Program-made: the position numbers and the translations under genes | Shown here: piece by piece, positions 9,181 to 21,371 of the stretch | How positions within the stretch are numbered: the first letter of the stretch is position 1 | Layout of the letters: every line of letters starts with the position of its first letter | Assembly: GCA_037179515.1 (NCBI GenBank) | Contig: JAXCGZ010002394.1 | Coordinates: 37,501-61,536, forward strand | From: Halocaridina rubra | Taxonomy: Eukaryota; Arthropoda; Malacostraca; Decapoda; Atyidae | Direction of reading: 5' to 3' | Length of the DNA stretch: 24,036 nucleotides | Notes under the pieces: generated by a model | Seen by the model: the letters and a program-made list of their open reading frames with translations, nothing else | Databases searched by the model: none | What the model was told of the DNA's origin: nothing

Positions 9181-9534
9181 ATGGAGCCGCCAACAAAACG
9201 CAGAAAATACGAAGCCAGTTTTAAACTAAAAGTCATCGAAGTTGCTAAGGCATCAAACAACTGTGCTGCAGCGAGAACTTTTGATGTGGATGAGAAGTTA
9301 GTAAGAGACTGGAGAAAGAATGAAGATAAGTTGAGAAACATGCCGAAACAGAAATGCGCGATGAGACGAGGAAACGTTCTTTGGCCAGAGTTGGAGGATC
9401 ATGTTGCAAAGTGGGTACTTGAACTAAGACAGGATGGATTCATAGTAACACGAAATAAAATAAGATCACATGCATTAAAATGGGCAAAAGCCAACAAAGA
9501 CCAAAGTAAGGACTTTAAAGCAACAGTTGGGTGA
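9181..9534 (+). pseudogene. pogo/POGK-like transposase, DNA-binding region only
   Basis: The 117-residue frame begins MEPPTKRRKYEASFKLKVIE. Residues about 6-54 form a Psq/Brinker-type helix-turn-helix (AAARTFDVDEKLVRDWRK). Residues about 65-105 fit a CENP-B-type HTH (WPELEDHVAKWVLELRQDG... HALKWAK). These bind the terminal repeats in pogo-family transposases. The frame ends just after DFKATVG, where the family would normally continue to WC and then the DDE domain. The stop at 9532 lies at an internal deletion: the next 76 bases encode what looks like the protein's C-terminus one frame over. The Met at 9181 is a plausible true start because the family begins with a short basic leader. Full family proteins are several times longer. 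Confidence 0.82.
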
Positions 9535-9610
9535 AACTGTAAATGACGATTTATTTGATGAACTTTTTGCATCAGATGATGATGATTGTAGCAATTTTGA
9601 AGGTTTTTAA
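9533..9610 (+). pseudogene. Acidic C-terminal tail of the same transposase
   Basis: In the +1 frame relative to the DNA-binding region, 25 codons encode ETVNDDLFDELFASDDDD and end ...NFEGF before TAA (9608-9610). Short acidic tails of this kind close many pogo-type transposases. Its direct abutment to the N-terminal domain locates the internal deletion near 9530. A polyadenylation signal AATAAA follows at 9614-9619, and another at 9660. Confidence 0.65.
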
Positions 9611-9613
9611 ATG

Positions 9614-9619
9614 AATAAA
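9614..9619 (+). promoter_or_regulatory. Polyadenylation signal after the transposase remnant
   Basis: AATAAA lies 3 bases after the stop codon of the acidic tail, as expected for the compact 3' end of a transposase transcript. Use in this deleted copy is not shown. Confidence 0.45.
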
Positions 9620-10127
9620 ACATATTGCATACTTTTTATTGTAATTTATTTTAGTGAGAAATAAAGATCTGATGTTATCCTAGATGTTGTTATTTAACAT
9701 TTCTGTGGTCAAAAAAGGGTTGGTGTGAACGCACTTATACCGTAAATTGTTTTGTTTCGTCAGCGAGCAGCTGATCGGAAATTTTACAAATGGCTGCATG
9801 ATGTTTACATTGTTATGGTCTTTTTCCTTTGATTAATAGCATTTTGTGGAATTTTAAGGTAATGGTAGCTCTATTACATTATTAGTGTCGAATCAGAATG
9901 TGAATTGATTAAAATACAAGTATTTACATTAGTAGCTACATGTATTTACATCGATAGTTACCGCACCGAGGCTGTCGTCGGTATTAGCCTAAGGTTAGGC
10001 CTGATTTCCTGCACCAATATGTCACAAGATTTCAAGGTTTGCTTTTTGTGATTGTTATATAAGTCGACCCTCAATTTTGGGCTGATTTTTGGGGGCTAAA
10101 ACATCGACTTATACACCGAAATATACG

Positions 10128-10130
<3 letters not shown>

Positions 10131-10209
<79 letters not shown>
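10131..10209. repeat. (TA)n microsatellite 3
   Basis: About 79 bp of pure TA between the right TIR of the pogo-type element and a LINE fragment that begins TTGGCATTTATTATCC. Confidence 0.97.
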
Positions 10210-10212
<3 letters not shown>

Positions 10213-10466
10213 CATTTATTATCCTACTAGGAATCCAGTTCCATGCATCCGCTACTCTACGGTATAACCAAGCCAAATTTAACCAATTTCCCTTCTGAAC
10301 ATAAATTTATCAAGCTTAAATCCATTACCCATTACGAGTTCTGATTTGATCATGAATTTTTAAAACTTATTAATATCACCCTTGTTAATCCCTTTAAACC
10401 ATTTATACACCTCAATCATATCCCCCCTACCTCTGTGCCTCTCTAGAGAATGTAGATTAAGTTTTT
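10210..10466 (-). pseudogene. LINE RT C-terminal fragment
   Basis: The minus strand encodes, across frames, NLHSLERHRGRGDMIEVYKW, then FKGINKGDINK, then GFKLDKFMFRREIG, ending near the codons for a degraded RIINA. This is the conserved segment after the RT domain in CR1/Jockey-type LINE proteins. Several stops and frameshifts are present and no RT catalytic motif remains. Shorter versions of the same segment occur at 18114-18282 (minus), 19199-19358 (plus) and 19965-20113 (plus). All four meet a TA tract at the same base. Confidence 0.72.
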
Positions 10467-10984
10467 TTTAATCTGTCATATGGTAGATTTAGGCACTGTA
10501 TAATTAATTTTTTTTTTCGTTTTTTTGTATTGCTTTGGTTATTTATAATTTATAATTTTTGTTGTTTACATTTGCAGATAGAGGTCGTTCTCCTGCATCC
10601 TCCTCCTCTTCTACCGCATAAGTTACTTGCTCACAGCCACCATGCATGTCCCAGTGTACTGTATGACTGTTGCCCACTGTGTAATAGAGTACAGTACAGT
10701 AATGTATGTTAATTTCTAGCTGTAAAGTGAATATGAATCACTTCTGTATACTTTTAAAAATAGATACAGGGCTTTCTGCTTTGCTATGTAGTAATATGTT
10801 TTTTACTTATCTTATATATTTGGTATGGTGTGTGTATGTAAGGTTTGGAAAGTATCTATGCCCTTTATCATTGTTTCCTATGGAAAATGACTTGTTTTTT
10901 GACGCGATTTTCCATTTACCCAACACTTCTGAGAACCTATACAGGCGTTATTCTGAAACTAGGGGTATATATATTCTTTACAAG
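10467..10984. other. Unassigned region with one inverted repeat scrap
   Basis: Mostly low-GC unique-looking sequence with T-runs near 10460-10530. At 10577-10618 the minus strand matches the GGTAGAAGAGGAGGAGGATG part of the 617-bp array unit that begins downstream. Short ORFs at 10530, 10706 and 10845 show no recognisable domain and overlap in different frames; I do not support them as genes. Confidence 0.5.
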
Positions 10985-13516
10985 CTATTTTCCTGACGAT
11001 ATTGTGTCAAAAGTTTGCTTGCTGTTTTTCCTTAAGTTTTTTTTCAATTCTCTTCATAATTTTCAATCGCATTAAGCGGTAGAAGAGAAAGATTCGGGAG
11101 AACGAACCTCTATCCACAAACGTTTTGCCACTTCCAAATCAGCTGATGCACCCTCGCACGCTATTTCCCTAACGATATTATATAGAAAATTTGTTTGCTG
11201 TTTGTTCGTAATGCTCTTTTTAAATTTTCGTCATCATATTTGATCGCATTAAGCGGTAGAAGAATAGGAGGATGCGACAGAACGAACCTCTATCGGCAAA
11301 CGTTTTGCTGCTTCCGTATCAGCTGATGCTTATCACTATTCAGGCACAATATCTTACTCATAAAATATTTATTTACTCACTTTATTTGGGGTTTATCTAA
11401 TTTTCAAGATTATAGTATTATTAATATTCCTTGGTTCTAAACATTATTCTATCTTCTTTACATATCAACCATGCTGCATGAAATCTAAACGTAAACAAAG
11501 TCAGCTGAGAGAAAAAGAAAACTACAATTCATAAAATAAAGAAAACGCATATCGTACTGTACATGGGAAAATTAAATGAAATATATATATTCTCTATGGG
11601 GCTATTTCCCTGACGATATAATATCTAAAGATTGTTCGCTGTTTGTTCTTAATGCTTTTATTCAATTTTCTTTATAATATTCGATCGCATTAAGTGGTAG
11701 AAGAGGAAGAGGATGTGGGAGTACGAACCTCTATCCAGAAATGTTTTGCCACTTCCGTATCAGCTGATGCACCCTCGTACGCTATTTCCCTGAGGACATT
11801 ATATCGAAAATTTGTTTGCGGTTTGTTCTGAATGCTTTTCTCAATTTTCTTCATAATATTTGATCGCATTAAGTGGTAGAAGAATAGGAGGATGCAGAAG
11901 AACGAACCTCTATCGGCAAACACTTTGCCGCTTCCGTATCAGCTGGTGCTTATCACTATTCAGGCACAATATCTTACTCATAAAATATTTATTTACTCAC
12001 TCTATTTGGGGTTTATCTAATTTTCAAAATTAAAGTATTATTAATATTCCTTGGTTCTAAACATTATTCTATCTTCTTTACATATCAACCATGCTGGACG
12101 AATTCTAAACGTAAACAAATTCAGCTGAGAGAAAAAGAAAACTATACAATTCATTATAAAGAAAACGCATATCGTACTGTACATGGGAAACTTAAATGAA
12201 ATATATATATTCTCTATAGGGCTATTTCCCTGACAATATTATATCTAAAGATTGTTTGATGTTTGTTCTTAATGCTTTTTAAAATTTTTTTCTTCATAAT
12301 ATTGGATCGCATTAAGCGGTAGAAGAGGAGGAGGATGCAGGAGACTCTATCGACAAACGTTTTACCACTTCCGTATCTGCTGATGTACCCTCGCACGCTA
12401 TTTCCTTGACAATATTATAAAATAAATTGGTATTATTGCATTATAGGACCACCTCTGTTTTCCAGTTGAAATAAGGGTTTTCTGCCAGATTTTTATGTGT
12501 TTTAAGCGAATCTGACCTTCATTTGCTCCGGAAATTAGTCCTTCACTCTGAAAAATTAACCGTTAGTTAAAAATCACTGGGAAAAATTAACCGTTAGTTA
12601 AAAATCACTGGCTTTCTGGTAAGTGAAGAGTTGCTGTAGCCGCCCATTACTCAGTTTCAAATCGCGCACTGAGTTAATGAAATAATGGGGTTAGGTTAAT
12701 TTAGGTTAGGTTTGTTCAAAACACATAAAAAACTACCAAAAAAAAATTTATTTCAATTGGAAAATAGAGGTGGTCCTATAATGCAATTTTACCAAATAAT
12801 TTATTTGCGGTTTGTTCTTAATATGTATTTTCAATTTTCTTCATAATATTTGATTGCATTAAGCGGTAGAAGAATAGGATGTGGGAGAACGAACCTCTAT
12901 CGGAAAACATTTTGCCGCTTCCGCATCAGCTGATGCTTATCACTATTCAGGCACAATATCTTACTCATAAAATATTTATTTACTCACTCTATTTGGGGTT
13001 TATCTAATTTTCAAGATTATAGTATTATTAATATTCCTTGGTTCTAAATATTATTCTATCTTCTTTACACATCGACCACGCTCTACGAAATCTAAATGTA
13101 AACAAAGTCAGCTGAGAGAAAAAGAAAACTATACAATTTGTTACAAAGAAAACTCATATTGTAATGTACATGGGAAACTTAAATGAAATATATATATTCC
13201 CTACAGGCTAATTCCCTGATGATATTATATCGAAAGTTTGTTTGCTGTTTGTTCTTATTGCTTTTTTTTTATATTTTCTTCATAACATTCGATCGCATTA
13301 AGCAGTAGAAGAGAAAGAGGATGCGGGAGAACGAACCTCTATCCACAAACGTTTTGCCACTTCCGTATCAGCTGATGCACCCTCACATGCTATTTCCCTG
13401 ACGATATTATATCGAAAATGTTTTTGCTGTTAGTTCTTAATGCTTTTTTTTTATTATCATGAAAATATACAATCGCACTAAGCAGTAGAAGAAAAGGAGG
13501 ATGGCGGAACAGTGCC
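10985..13516 (+). repeat. ~617-bp higher-order tandem repeat, about four units
   Basis: Each higher-order unit has two ~176-182-bp monomers followed by a ~265-bp spacer. Monomers start CTATTTCCCTGACGATATTA at about 10985, 11161, 11602, 11782, 12222, 12398, 13208 and 13390. The spacer contains ACTATTCAGGCACAATATC and GTACATGGGAAA, in three copies. Unit lengths are 617 and 620 bp; the third is 986 bp because of a 365-bp MITE. The last unit stops after its second monomer near 13516. Monomers contain GCGGTAGAAGA and TATCAGCTGATGC. ORFs in it are interrupted differently in each copy, so it is judged non-coding. Confidence 0.9.
12429..12793 (+). mobile_element. 365-bp MITE with 46-bp terminal inverted repeats
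   Basis: The termini 12429-12474 and 12748-12793 are inverted copies with about four mismatches. Their core is ATTGCATTATAGGACCACCT. Flanks AAATAAATT (12420-12428) and AAATAATTT (12794-12802) are a 9-bp duplication with one mismatch. Its 365-bp length accounts for the excess length of the third unit of the surrounding array. Internally a ~31-bp unit (GAAAAATTAACCGTTAGTTA...) is repeated twice at about 12551-12612, and TTAGG-like motifs occur at 12688-12712. No coding capacity. Superfamily is open: an 8-9-bp duplication fits hAT or MULE types. Confidence 0.85.
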
Positions 13517-13659
13517 TCTGAGACGGGCAATTATTTACTAAAATTAAAATTTTTTTTGCATGGGCATTATTCACGAATTTTTTATTTGTTACTATTATTT
13601 TTTAAGGGCATTATTCCAATTTCGCGACTTATAAACATGCGGAAAAAGTGAACAAGGTG
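13517..13659. other. Short unassigned A/T-rich stretch
   Basis: No ORF, tandem repeat or known element end was recognised between the end of the 617-bp array and the next TA tract. Confidence 0.5.
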
Positions 13660-13676
13660 TATATATATATATATAT

Positions 13677-13762
<86 letters not shown>
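13660..13762. repeat. (TA)n microsatellite 4 with CA interruption
   Basis: Two TA tracts (13660-13676 and 13688-13759) are separated by ACACACATAC. The SINE copy follows directly. Confidence 0.95.
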
Positions 13763-13765
<3 letters not shown>

Positions 13766-13769
13766 TGAG

Positions 13770-13960
13770 TAGTCTCCGTGGCAAAATGGTAGCGTCTGTG
13801 ACTCTGAAGCGGAAGGTCGAGGGTTCGCGCCCCGTCTCACGGACTGAGGTTAATAAGGGCATACACTCAGGGTAACGATTACATCTGCCAAAACAAGTCC
13901 TTCGTAAGAAGGCAACAGTCCTAGCCCTTAGTGGAAAAGGGAGTTCGTGACGTAAAATCG
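13770..13960 (+). mobile_element. tRNA-derived SINE, second copy
   Basis: Same family as 1765-1957. The head has a degraded A box (GGCAAAATGGTAGCGTC) and an intact-looking B box region (GAGGGTTCGCGCCCC). The body shares ACATCTGCCAAAACAAGTCC and ends GTGACGTAAAATCG. More diverged than the first copy, and no target duplication is visible because the left flank is TA repeat and the right flank is the foldback element. Confidence 0.85.
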
Positions 13961-14140
13961 AATCCATACAAAATAAAACAGACTCTATCAGGTTGTAAAG
14001 TGAAACAGAGATGGAGAGTGTAATGACCTGTCAGGTGTGAAGGGATTATAATAGATGTGTAATGAATATCCAGCTCACTGCTGGGTTTAATATACCTCTG
14101 CATTACTTTCATGATGTCTATTCCAATAATTCTGCTTAGA

Positions 14141-14171
<31 letters not shown>

Positions 14172-14240
14172 GGCAACAATAATTTTCCTTTGATGATGAT
14201 TGTGGAGATTATTATCATCATAATTATTATTATTATTAAG
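14141..14240. repeat. (TTA)n runs in the left foldback arm
   Basis: TTA trinucleotide runs at about 14143-14170 and 14207-14239, separated by the conserved CAATAATTTTCCTTTGATG segment. The matching (TAA)n runs are in the right arm at 15997-16024 and 16063-16098. Confidence 0.9.
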
Positions 14241-14561
14241 GGCTCATCATTGTTTGTACATCTGTTGGTTTATTTACTTTTAATAACTGTGTAAAGTGCC
14301 CCTCCCTAGTTGGCTGGGACAAAGAGAGTGTGGGGGGTTGGATAGAATAGAATGTTGAGAGAGAGAGAGAGTCAAAGTCAAAAACTTTATTCCATCAAAA
14401 ATGGCTATTACATGATAATTAATCTAATTACAAATTACAAATGTAAAATGTCAAAATGAAACAAATGAAATTTGCAAAGCACATATTCAAAATATTTACA
14501 CATTAAAATAAGCATACGTACACTTCGTCTACCCAATGGGAGGATAATAATGAGACTAAAA

Positions 14562-15476
14562 TCACTTATTAAGTAGGTGATTTAAAAGATGAGATTTAAA
14601 TGAGGGTAATGTTTGGCAGCTTCTTAAGTTTGCGGGTAAAGAGTTCCAAAGTCTCGGGCCCATTACATTTAAGGCTCTTGCCCCAATATCAGTGGAAGTT
14701 CTGGGCACGTAAAAAGAATTCTGATATCTGGTGTTGACGTTATTGATACGCACTTGATTAACTGTTGGCAATGAGAAGAGCCATTCCGGTAATATTCCAT
14801 GATTTATTTTAAAAACTAAAAGACAGATATTATATATGAACTTCATGTCCATCCTTAGCCAACCCAATCTCTCAAAGAGGGGAGTCACGTGATCATATTT
14901 ATGCACCCCCCCTATGGCAACTCTTGCAGCAAAATTCTGGAGCCTTTTCACTCGTAACATCTGGGTCTTAGTCGTGGAACCCCAAACAGTCAGACAGTAG
15001 TTGAGAATACTTAAAATCAATGTTTGTACTACAATTACCCTACAATCAGGCTCGAATCTTCCATAGACTCTGTTCAAGTAAATAAGGGTCCCGTTCACTT
15101 TTTTATGTAGTTCATCGATATGAAAATTAAATGTCATGGTACTGTCCATAATAACTCCTAGATTTTTAACCTTATTAGATGGGAAGAGTGAAACATTGTT
15201 GAAATTTATACTGATGTTCTCAGGAATGGGGGACAGGTATTGATTTGATCCAAAAACAATGAATTTAGTTTTATTTTCGTTCAGTAAAAGACCATTACTG
15301 TTAAAATAACTTTTGGCACAGTTTAATATATCTTCAGCCCTTTTTAAGATTTCAGGAATTCTATCAATGTCACCAGTAAGCATAATCTGGGTGTCATCAG
15401 CATACATAACAAGTAGGCAATCTCTTATAAATTGAGGTAAATCATTAACATATATTAGGAAAAGCAGAGGACCCAA
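14562..15476 (-). pseudogene. CR1-like RT, palm to C-terminus
   Basis: The minus-strand frame is open upstream of its first Met (through FGVPQGSIL at about 15480-15512), so the Met at 15476 is not a start. It contains motif B (GVPQGSILGPLLFLIYVNDL), motif C YADD with both catalytic Asp residues, motif D NENKTKFIVFG, motif E VKNLGVIMDS, and the C-terminal stretch LQNFAARVAIGG, LGWLRMDMK and LWNSLPANLR. This is the standard RT-to-C-terminus order of CR1/L2-group LINE proteins. It ends at a TAA (14562-14564). Apart from the frameshift at its upstream edge it is uninterrupted for 304 codons, so this copy is not very old. Confidence 0.88.
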
Positions 15477-15884
15477 AATTGAACCCTGAGGAACGCCAAA
15501 ACTGATATCTAAAGAAGAAGAGAGTCGAGCCCATTCGAACTGATTGAATTCGATCTTTCAGATAATTTTCGAACCAAAATGAATCAACATAAACTTTGGA
15601 AAGTTTTCTCATTAGAATTTGATGGTGTACACTGTCAAATGCCTTAGACAAATCTAACAATAATAAAAGTGATATTTTCTTATTTTCAATATTACTATAA
15701 ATTTTATCAGTAATTTTAAGTAGGGCCGTCTCGGTCGAAAGTTTAGGCCGAAAACCCTGTTGTTCCTCACATAATAGACAATTTGATTCAAGGAAATTTA
15801 TTAACTGGGTGGCAACTACCTTCTCAAGTATTTTAGACAGAATGCTGAGAAGAGAGTTTGGCCTATAATTTTCAACATTATTAG
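15445..15884 (-). pseudogene. CR1-like RT, N-terminal part
   Basis: Minus-strand frame. After Ser-Leu codons from the host GA tract, the true coding sequence starts at NVENYRP, with SILSKILEKVV, EEQQGFRP and STETALL blocks (fingers of the RT). Motif A, LLLLDLSKAFDSVHHQIL, carries the first catalytic Asp. The canonical Ile after YRP is Asn here. After about KDRIQSVRMG the frame is lost: the family normally reads on to GVPQGS, which is present one frame over around 15480-15512. The stretch to 15445 is therefore out of frame. Upstream endonuclease is missing by truncation. Confidence 0.85.
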
Positions 15885-15906
15885 AGAGAGAGAGAGAGAG
15901 AGAGTC
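15883..15906. repeat. (GA)n tract, right side of LINE insertion
   Basis: About 11 GA units then GTC; its partner of seven units plus GTC is at 14357-14373. The two were one tract before the LINE inserted, as shown by the LINE-free copy near 18752-18776, where the complementary tract is single. Confidence 0.85.
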
Positions 15907-16313
15907 TTTAAGTAACTCTTCATCATTCAACCAAAACTACATTATTTATAGTAAAAATAATGGTTTAATTACGAATTCGTAGTAATAATGATGATGATAA
16001 TAATAATAATAATAATAATAATAATCTCCCCAATCATCATCAAAGGAAAATTATTGTTGCCAATAATAATAATAATAAAAATAATAATATTAATAATAAG
16101 ATCTAAGGAGAATTTTTAGAATAGACATCATGAAGGTAATGCAAAGGTATAGTAAACCCAGCAGAGAGCTGGATATTCATTACACATCTTTTATAATCCC
16201 TTCACATCTGACAGGTCATTACACTCTCCATCTCTGTTTCTCTTTAAAGCCTGATAAAGGCCGTTTTATTTTATCATTTTTGGCCTGTGTTGGTGTAAAA
16301 AAAAAAAAAAAAA

Positions 16314-16391
16314 GGCTGATCCTACTTCGCGGTTTTAGTGGTTCGCGCCGGATCCCGGAACCGAACTACCGCGATAAGGGAGGGAACACTG
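16314..16391 (-). repeat. Left Tigger-type terminus (minus orientation)
   Basis: The minus strand reads CAGTGTTCCCTCCCTTATCG, then GGTTCCGGGATCC and CGCGAAGTAGGATCAGCC. This matches the left termini at 2642 and 16691. It is a terminal fragment only: the interior is replaced by a poly(A) run and the foldback arm. TA follows at 16392. Confidence 0.75.
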
Positions 16392-16409
16392 TATATATAT
16401 ATATATATA
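16392..16409. repeat. Short (TA)n tract between two Tigger-type termini
   Basis: About 18 bp of TA separating two outward-facing CAGT termini. Confidence 0.9.
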
Positions 16410-18282
<1,873 letters not shown>

Positions 18283-18338
18283 AAATTGAAAACTCGGAAT
18301 TCGCGAATCACGGCAAAAAAAAAAAAAAATTTATATTG

Positions 18339-18538
18339 TGACACCAGGATGGACCAAAAAAATGATAAAATAAAACAGCCTTTATCAGGCTGTAAAGAGA
18401 AACAGATGGAGAGTGTAATGACCTGTCAGATGTGAAGGGATTATAAAAGATGTGTAATGCATATCCAGCTCTCTGCTGGGTTTTAATATAGCTCTGCACT
18501 ACTTTCATGATGTCTATTCCAAAAATTCTCATTAGATC

Positions 18539-18585
<47 letters not shown>

Positions 18586-18897
18586 ATTATTATTATTATT
18601 TTTAACAATAACTTTCCTTTGATGATGATTTGGGAGATTATTATTATTATTATTATTATTAATATCATTCTTATTACGAATTTGTAATTAAACCATTATT
18701 TTTACAATAAATAATGTAGTTTTGGTTGAATGAACGAGAGTTAATTAAAGATGTCTCTCTCTCTATCTCTCTCTCCAACATTCTATTCTACCCAACTCCC
18801 CACACTCTCTTTGTCCCAGCCAACTAGGGAGGGGCACTGTACACAGTTATTAAAGTAACTAAACCAACAGATGTGCAAACAATGAGTAGCCCTTAAT

Positions 18898-18930
<33 letters not shown>

Positions 18931-19010
18931 TATAATAATAATAATAATGATGATGATAATAATCTCCACAATCATCATCAAAGGAAAATTATTGTCGGTA
19001 ATAATAATAA

Positions 19011-19041
<31 letters not shown>

Positions 19042-19198
19042 AATAACAATAATATTAATAATAATAATAATAATAAGATCTAAGGAAAATTATTGGAATA
19101 GACATCATGAAAGTAATGCAGAGGTATACTAAAACCCAGCAGAGAGCTGGATACTCATTACACATCTTTTATAATCCCTTCGCATCTGACAGGTCATT
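18339..19198 (+). mobile_element. Foldback element II (LINE-free copy)
   Basis: Left arm about 18339-18662 and right arm about 18940-19198 are inverted copies. Both hold AGAGTGTAATGACCTGTCAG-type ends (the right arm stops at GACAGGTCATT), TCATGATGTCTATTCC, TTA/TAA runs and TTTCCTTTGATGATGATT. The 280-bp centre includes a single CT tract (18752-18776) and CCCAGCCAACTAGGGAGGGG. That centre is the complement of the centre of foldback I, so it lies in the opposite orientation. The right arm lacks about the last 90 bases and is joined directly to a LINE fragment. Confidence 0.82.
18541..18662. repeat. (TTA)n runs in foldback II left arm
   Basis: Long TTA runs (about 18540-18603 and 18638-18662) flank AACAATAACTTTCCTTTGATG. 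Matching (TAA)n runs are at about 18898-18947 and 19000-19075 in the right half. Ile-rich ORFs here are microsatellite artefacts. Confidence 0.93.
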
Positions 19199-19355
19199 GC
19201 AAGGGTGATAATTAATAAAGTTTTAAAAATTCATAATCAAACCATGACTCATAATAGGTAATGGATTTAAGCTTGATAAATTTAGGTTCAGAAGGGAAAT
19301 TGGTGAAAATTGGATTGGTAATACCGTAGATTCCTAGTAGGATAATAAATGCTAA

Positions 19356-19358
<3 letters not shown>
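19199..19358 (+). pseudogene. LINE RT C-terminal fragment fused to a foldback arm
   Basis: Plus-strand AAGGGTGATAATTAATAAAG through GATTTAAGCTTGATAAATTTAGG encodes, across frames, the same [14 protein letters not shown] segment as the other copies. It is joined on the left directly to the truncated foldback arm (GACAGGTCATTGC) and on the right to TA repeats through ATAATAAATGCTAATA. Confidence 0.68.

Positions 19359-19361
<3 letters not shown>

Positions 19362-19451
<90 letters not shown>
19362..19451. repeat. (TA)n microsatellite 8
   Basis: About 90 bp of TA ending at a CAGTG terminus at 19452. Confidence 0.97.
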
Positions 19452-19454
<3 letters not shown>

Positions 19455-19697
19455 TGTTACCCCGGTTATTCGCGTTTCTTGGTTCGCGTTCTCACTGCAT
19501 CGCGTTTTTTTTTTTTTTATAAATTATTATTTTATTTCATGGGTATATGCAAAAATATTAAAATATTAAAAAAAAAAATTCTAAGTATTTTCATTTCTTT
19601 TATTGAAAAAAACATATTTCATTATCTAACTGATAAAAAAAATTATTTCCAAGCCTACGAATAATAAAACAGTAAAAAATAGTAAAAATCATAAATT
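19452..19697 (-). mobile_element. Right end of the CAGTGTT Tigger-derived family, inverted
   Basis: It starts CAGTGTTACCCCGGTTATTC, then GGTTCGCGTTCTCACTGC. On the minus strand this is the right terminus seen at 1395-1549. Further in, the complement of the A/B repeat tail (AATAATAAAACAGTAAAAAA) appears at about 19660, so this copy has A/B repeats next to its right end, as the 2642-8425 copy does. It is cut off at 19697 by a probable LINE 3' end. Confidence 0.75.
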
Positions 19698-19848
19698 TAG
19701 ATAGATAGATAGATACGTTTATTGACCACCTCTTTTGAAAAGTACAGTATAATCTTTACAAAAGGAATATTTGGTCCAAATTACAATGAATAAATACAAT
19801 AGATTTTGTACAATCATCAAATAAGTAAATGAATTTTAAATTAATATA
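19698..19848 (-). mobile_element. Probable LINE 3' end with TATC tail
   Basis: On the minus strand the segment ends TGGTCAATAAACG followed by four TATC units (plus strand 19698-19715). An AATAAA just before a short tandem tail is the usual 3' end of CR1/RTE-type LINEs. The remaining ~130 bp has no recognisable coding. It is assigned by end structure only. Confidence 0.45.
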
Positions 19849-19849
19849 C

Positions 19850-19964
19850 ATTGGAATAGACATCATGAAAGTAATGCAGAGGTATATTAAAATGCAGCAG
19901 AGAACTGGATAATCATTACACATCTTTTATAATCCCTTCACATCTGACAGGTCATTGCAAGGGT
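19850..19964 (+). repeat. Partial right arm of a foldback element
   Basis: TTGGAATAGACATCATGAAAG through CACATCTGACAGGTCATTGC matches the right arm at 19096-19198 and ends at exactly the same base, where the LINE fragment begins. Confidence 0.8.

Positions 19965-21371
<1,407 letters not shown>

Larger units (their letters stand above)
14374..15889 (-). mobile_element. 5'-truncated CR1-like LINE
   Basis: On the minus strand this insertion starts at the beginning of the RT domain and ends with ATGGAATAAAGTTTTTGACT followed by TTGAC. That gives a polyadenylation-like signal and a short TTGAC(T) repeat tail, as in CR1/L2-type LINEs. It sits inside a (GA)n tract. The 17-base string of seven GA units plus GTC is present on both sides (14357-14373 and 15890-15906) and is the probable target duplication. 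Endonuclease and ORF1 regions are absent, so it is a typical 5'-truncated dead-on-arrival copy of about 1.5 kb. Confidence 0.87.
13966..16298 (+). mobile_element. Foldback element I, split by a LINE
   Basis: Long inverted arms: left about 13966-14240 and right about 15985-16298. Shared strings read AGAGTGTAATGACCTGTCAG and TCATGATGTCTATTCC on the left, and their complements on the right. The arms continue through (TTA)n/(TAA)n runs to TTTTCCTTTGATGATGATT. The centre contains CCCCTCCCTAGTTGGCTGGG and a (GA)n tract, into which a minus-strand CR1-like LINE inserted (14374-15889). Without the LINE the element is about 800 bp. A LINE-free relative with its centre in the opposite orientation is at 18339-19198. 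It has no coding capacity of its own. Confidence 0.82.

Noticed and set aside
10530..11075. ORFs of 60-96 residues at 10530, 10706 and 10845
   Set aside because: Overlapping frames, no recognisable motif, A/T-rich sequence; not separable from chance.
11690..12396. Short minus-strand ORFs at 11690-11923 and 12214-12396 that look alike
   Set aside because: They resemble each other because they lie in copies of the same tandem repeat; frames are broken in other copies and no domain is seen.
12688..12712. Telomere or telomere-fusion site
   Set aside because: Only three interrupted TTAGG motifs, inside a MITE.
18483..19132. Ile-rich ORFs at 18483-18668 and 18947-19132
   Set aside because: Translations of TTA/TAA microsatellites in the foldback arms.
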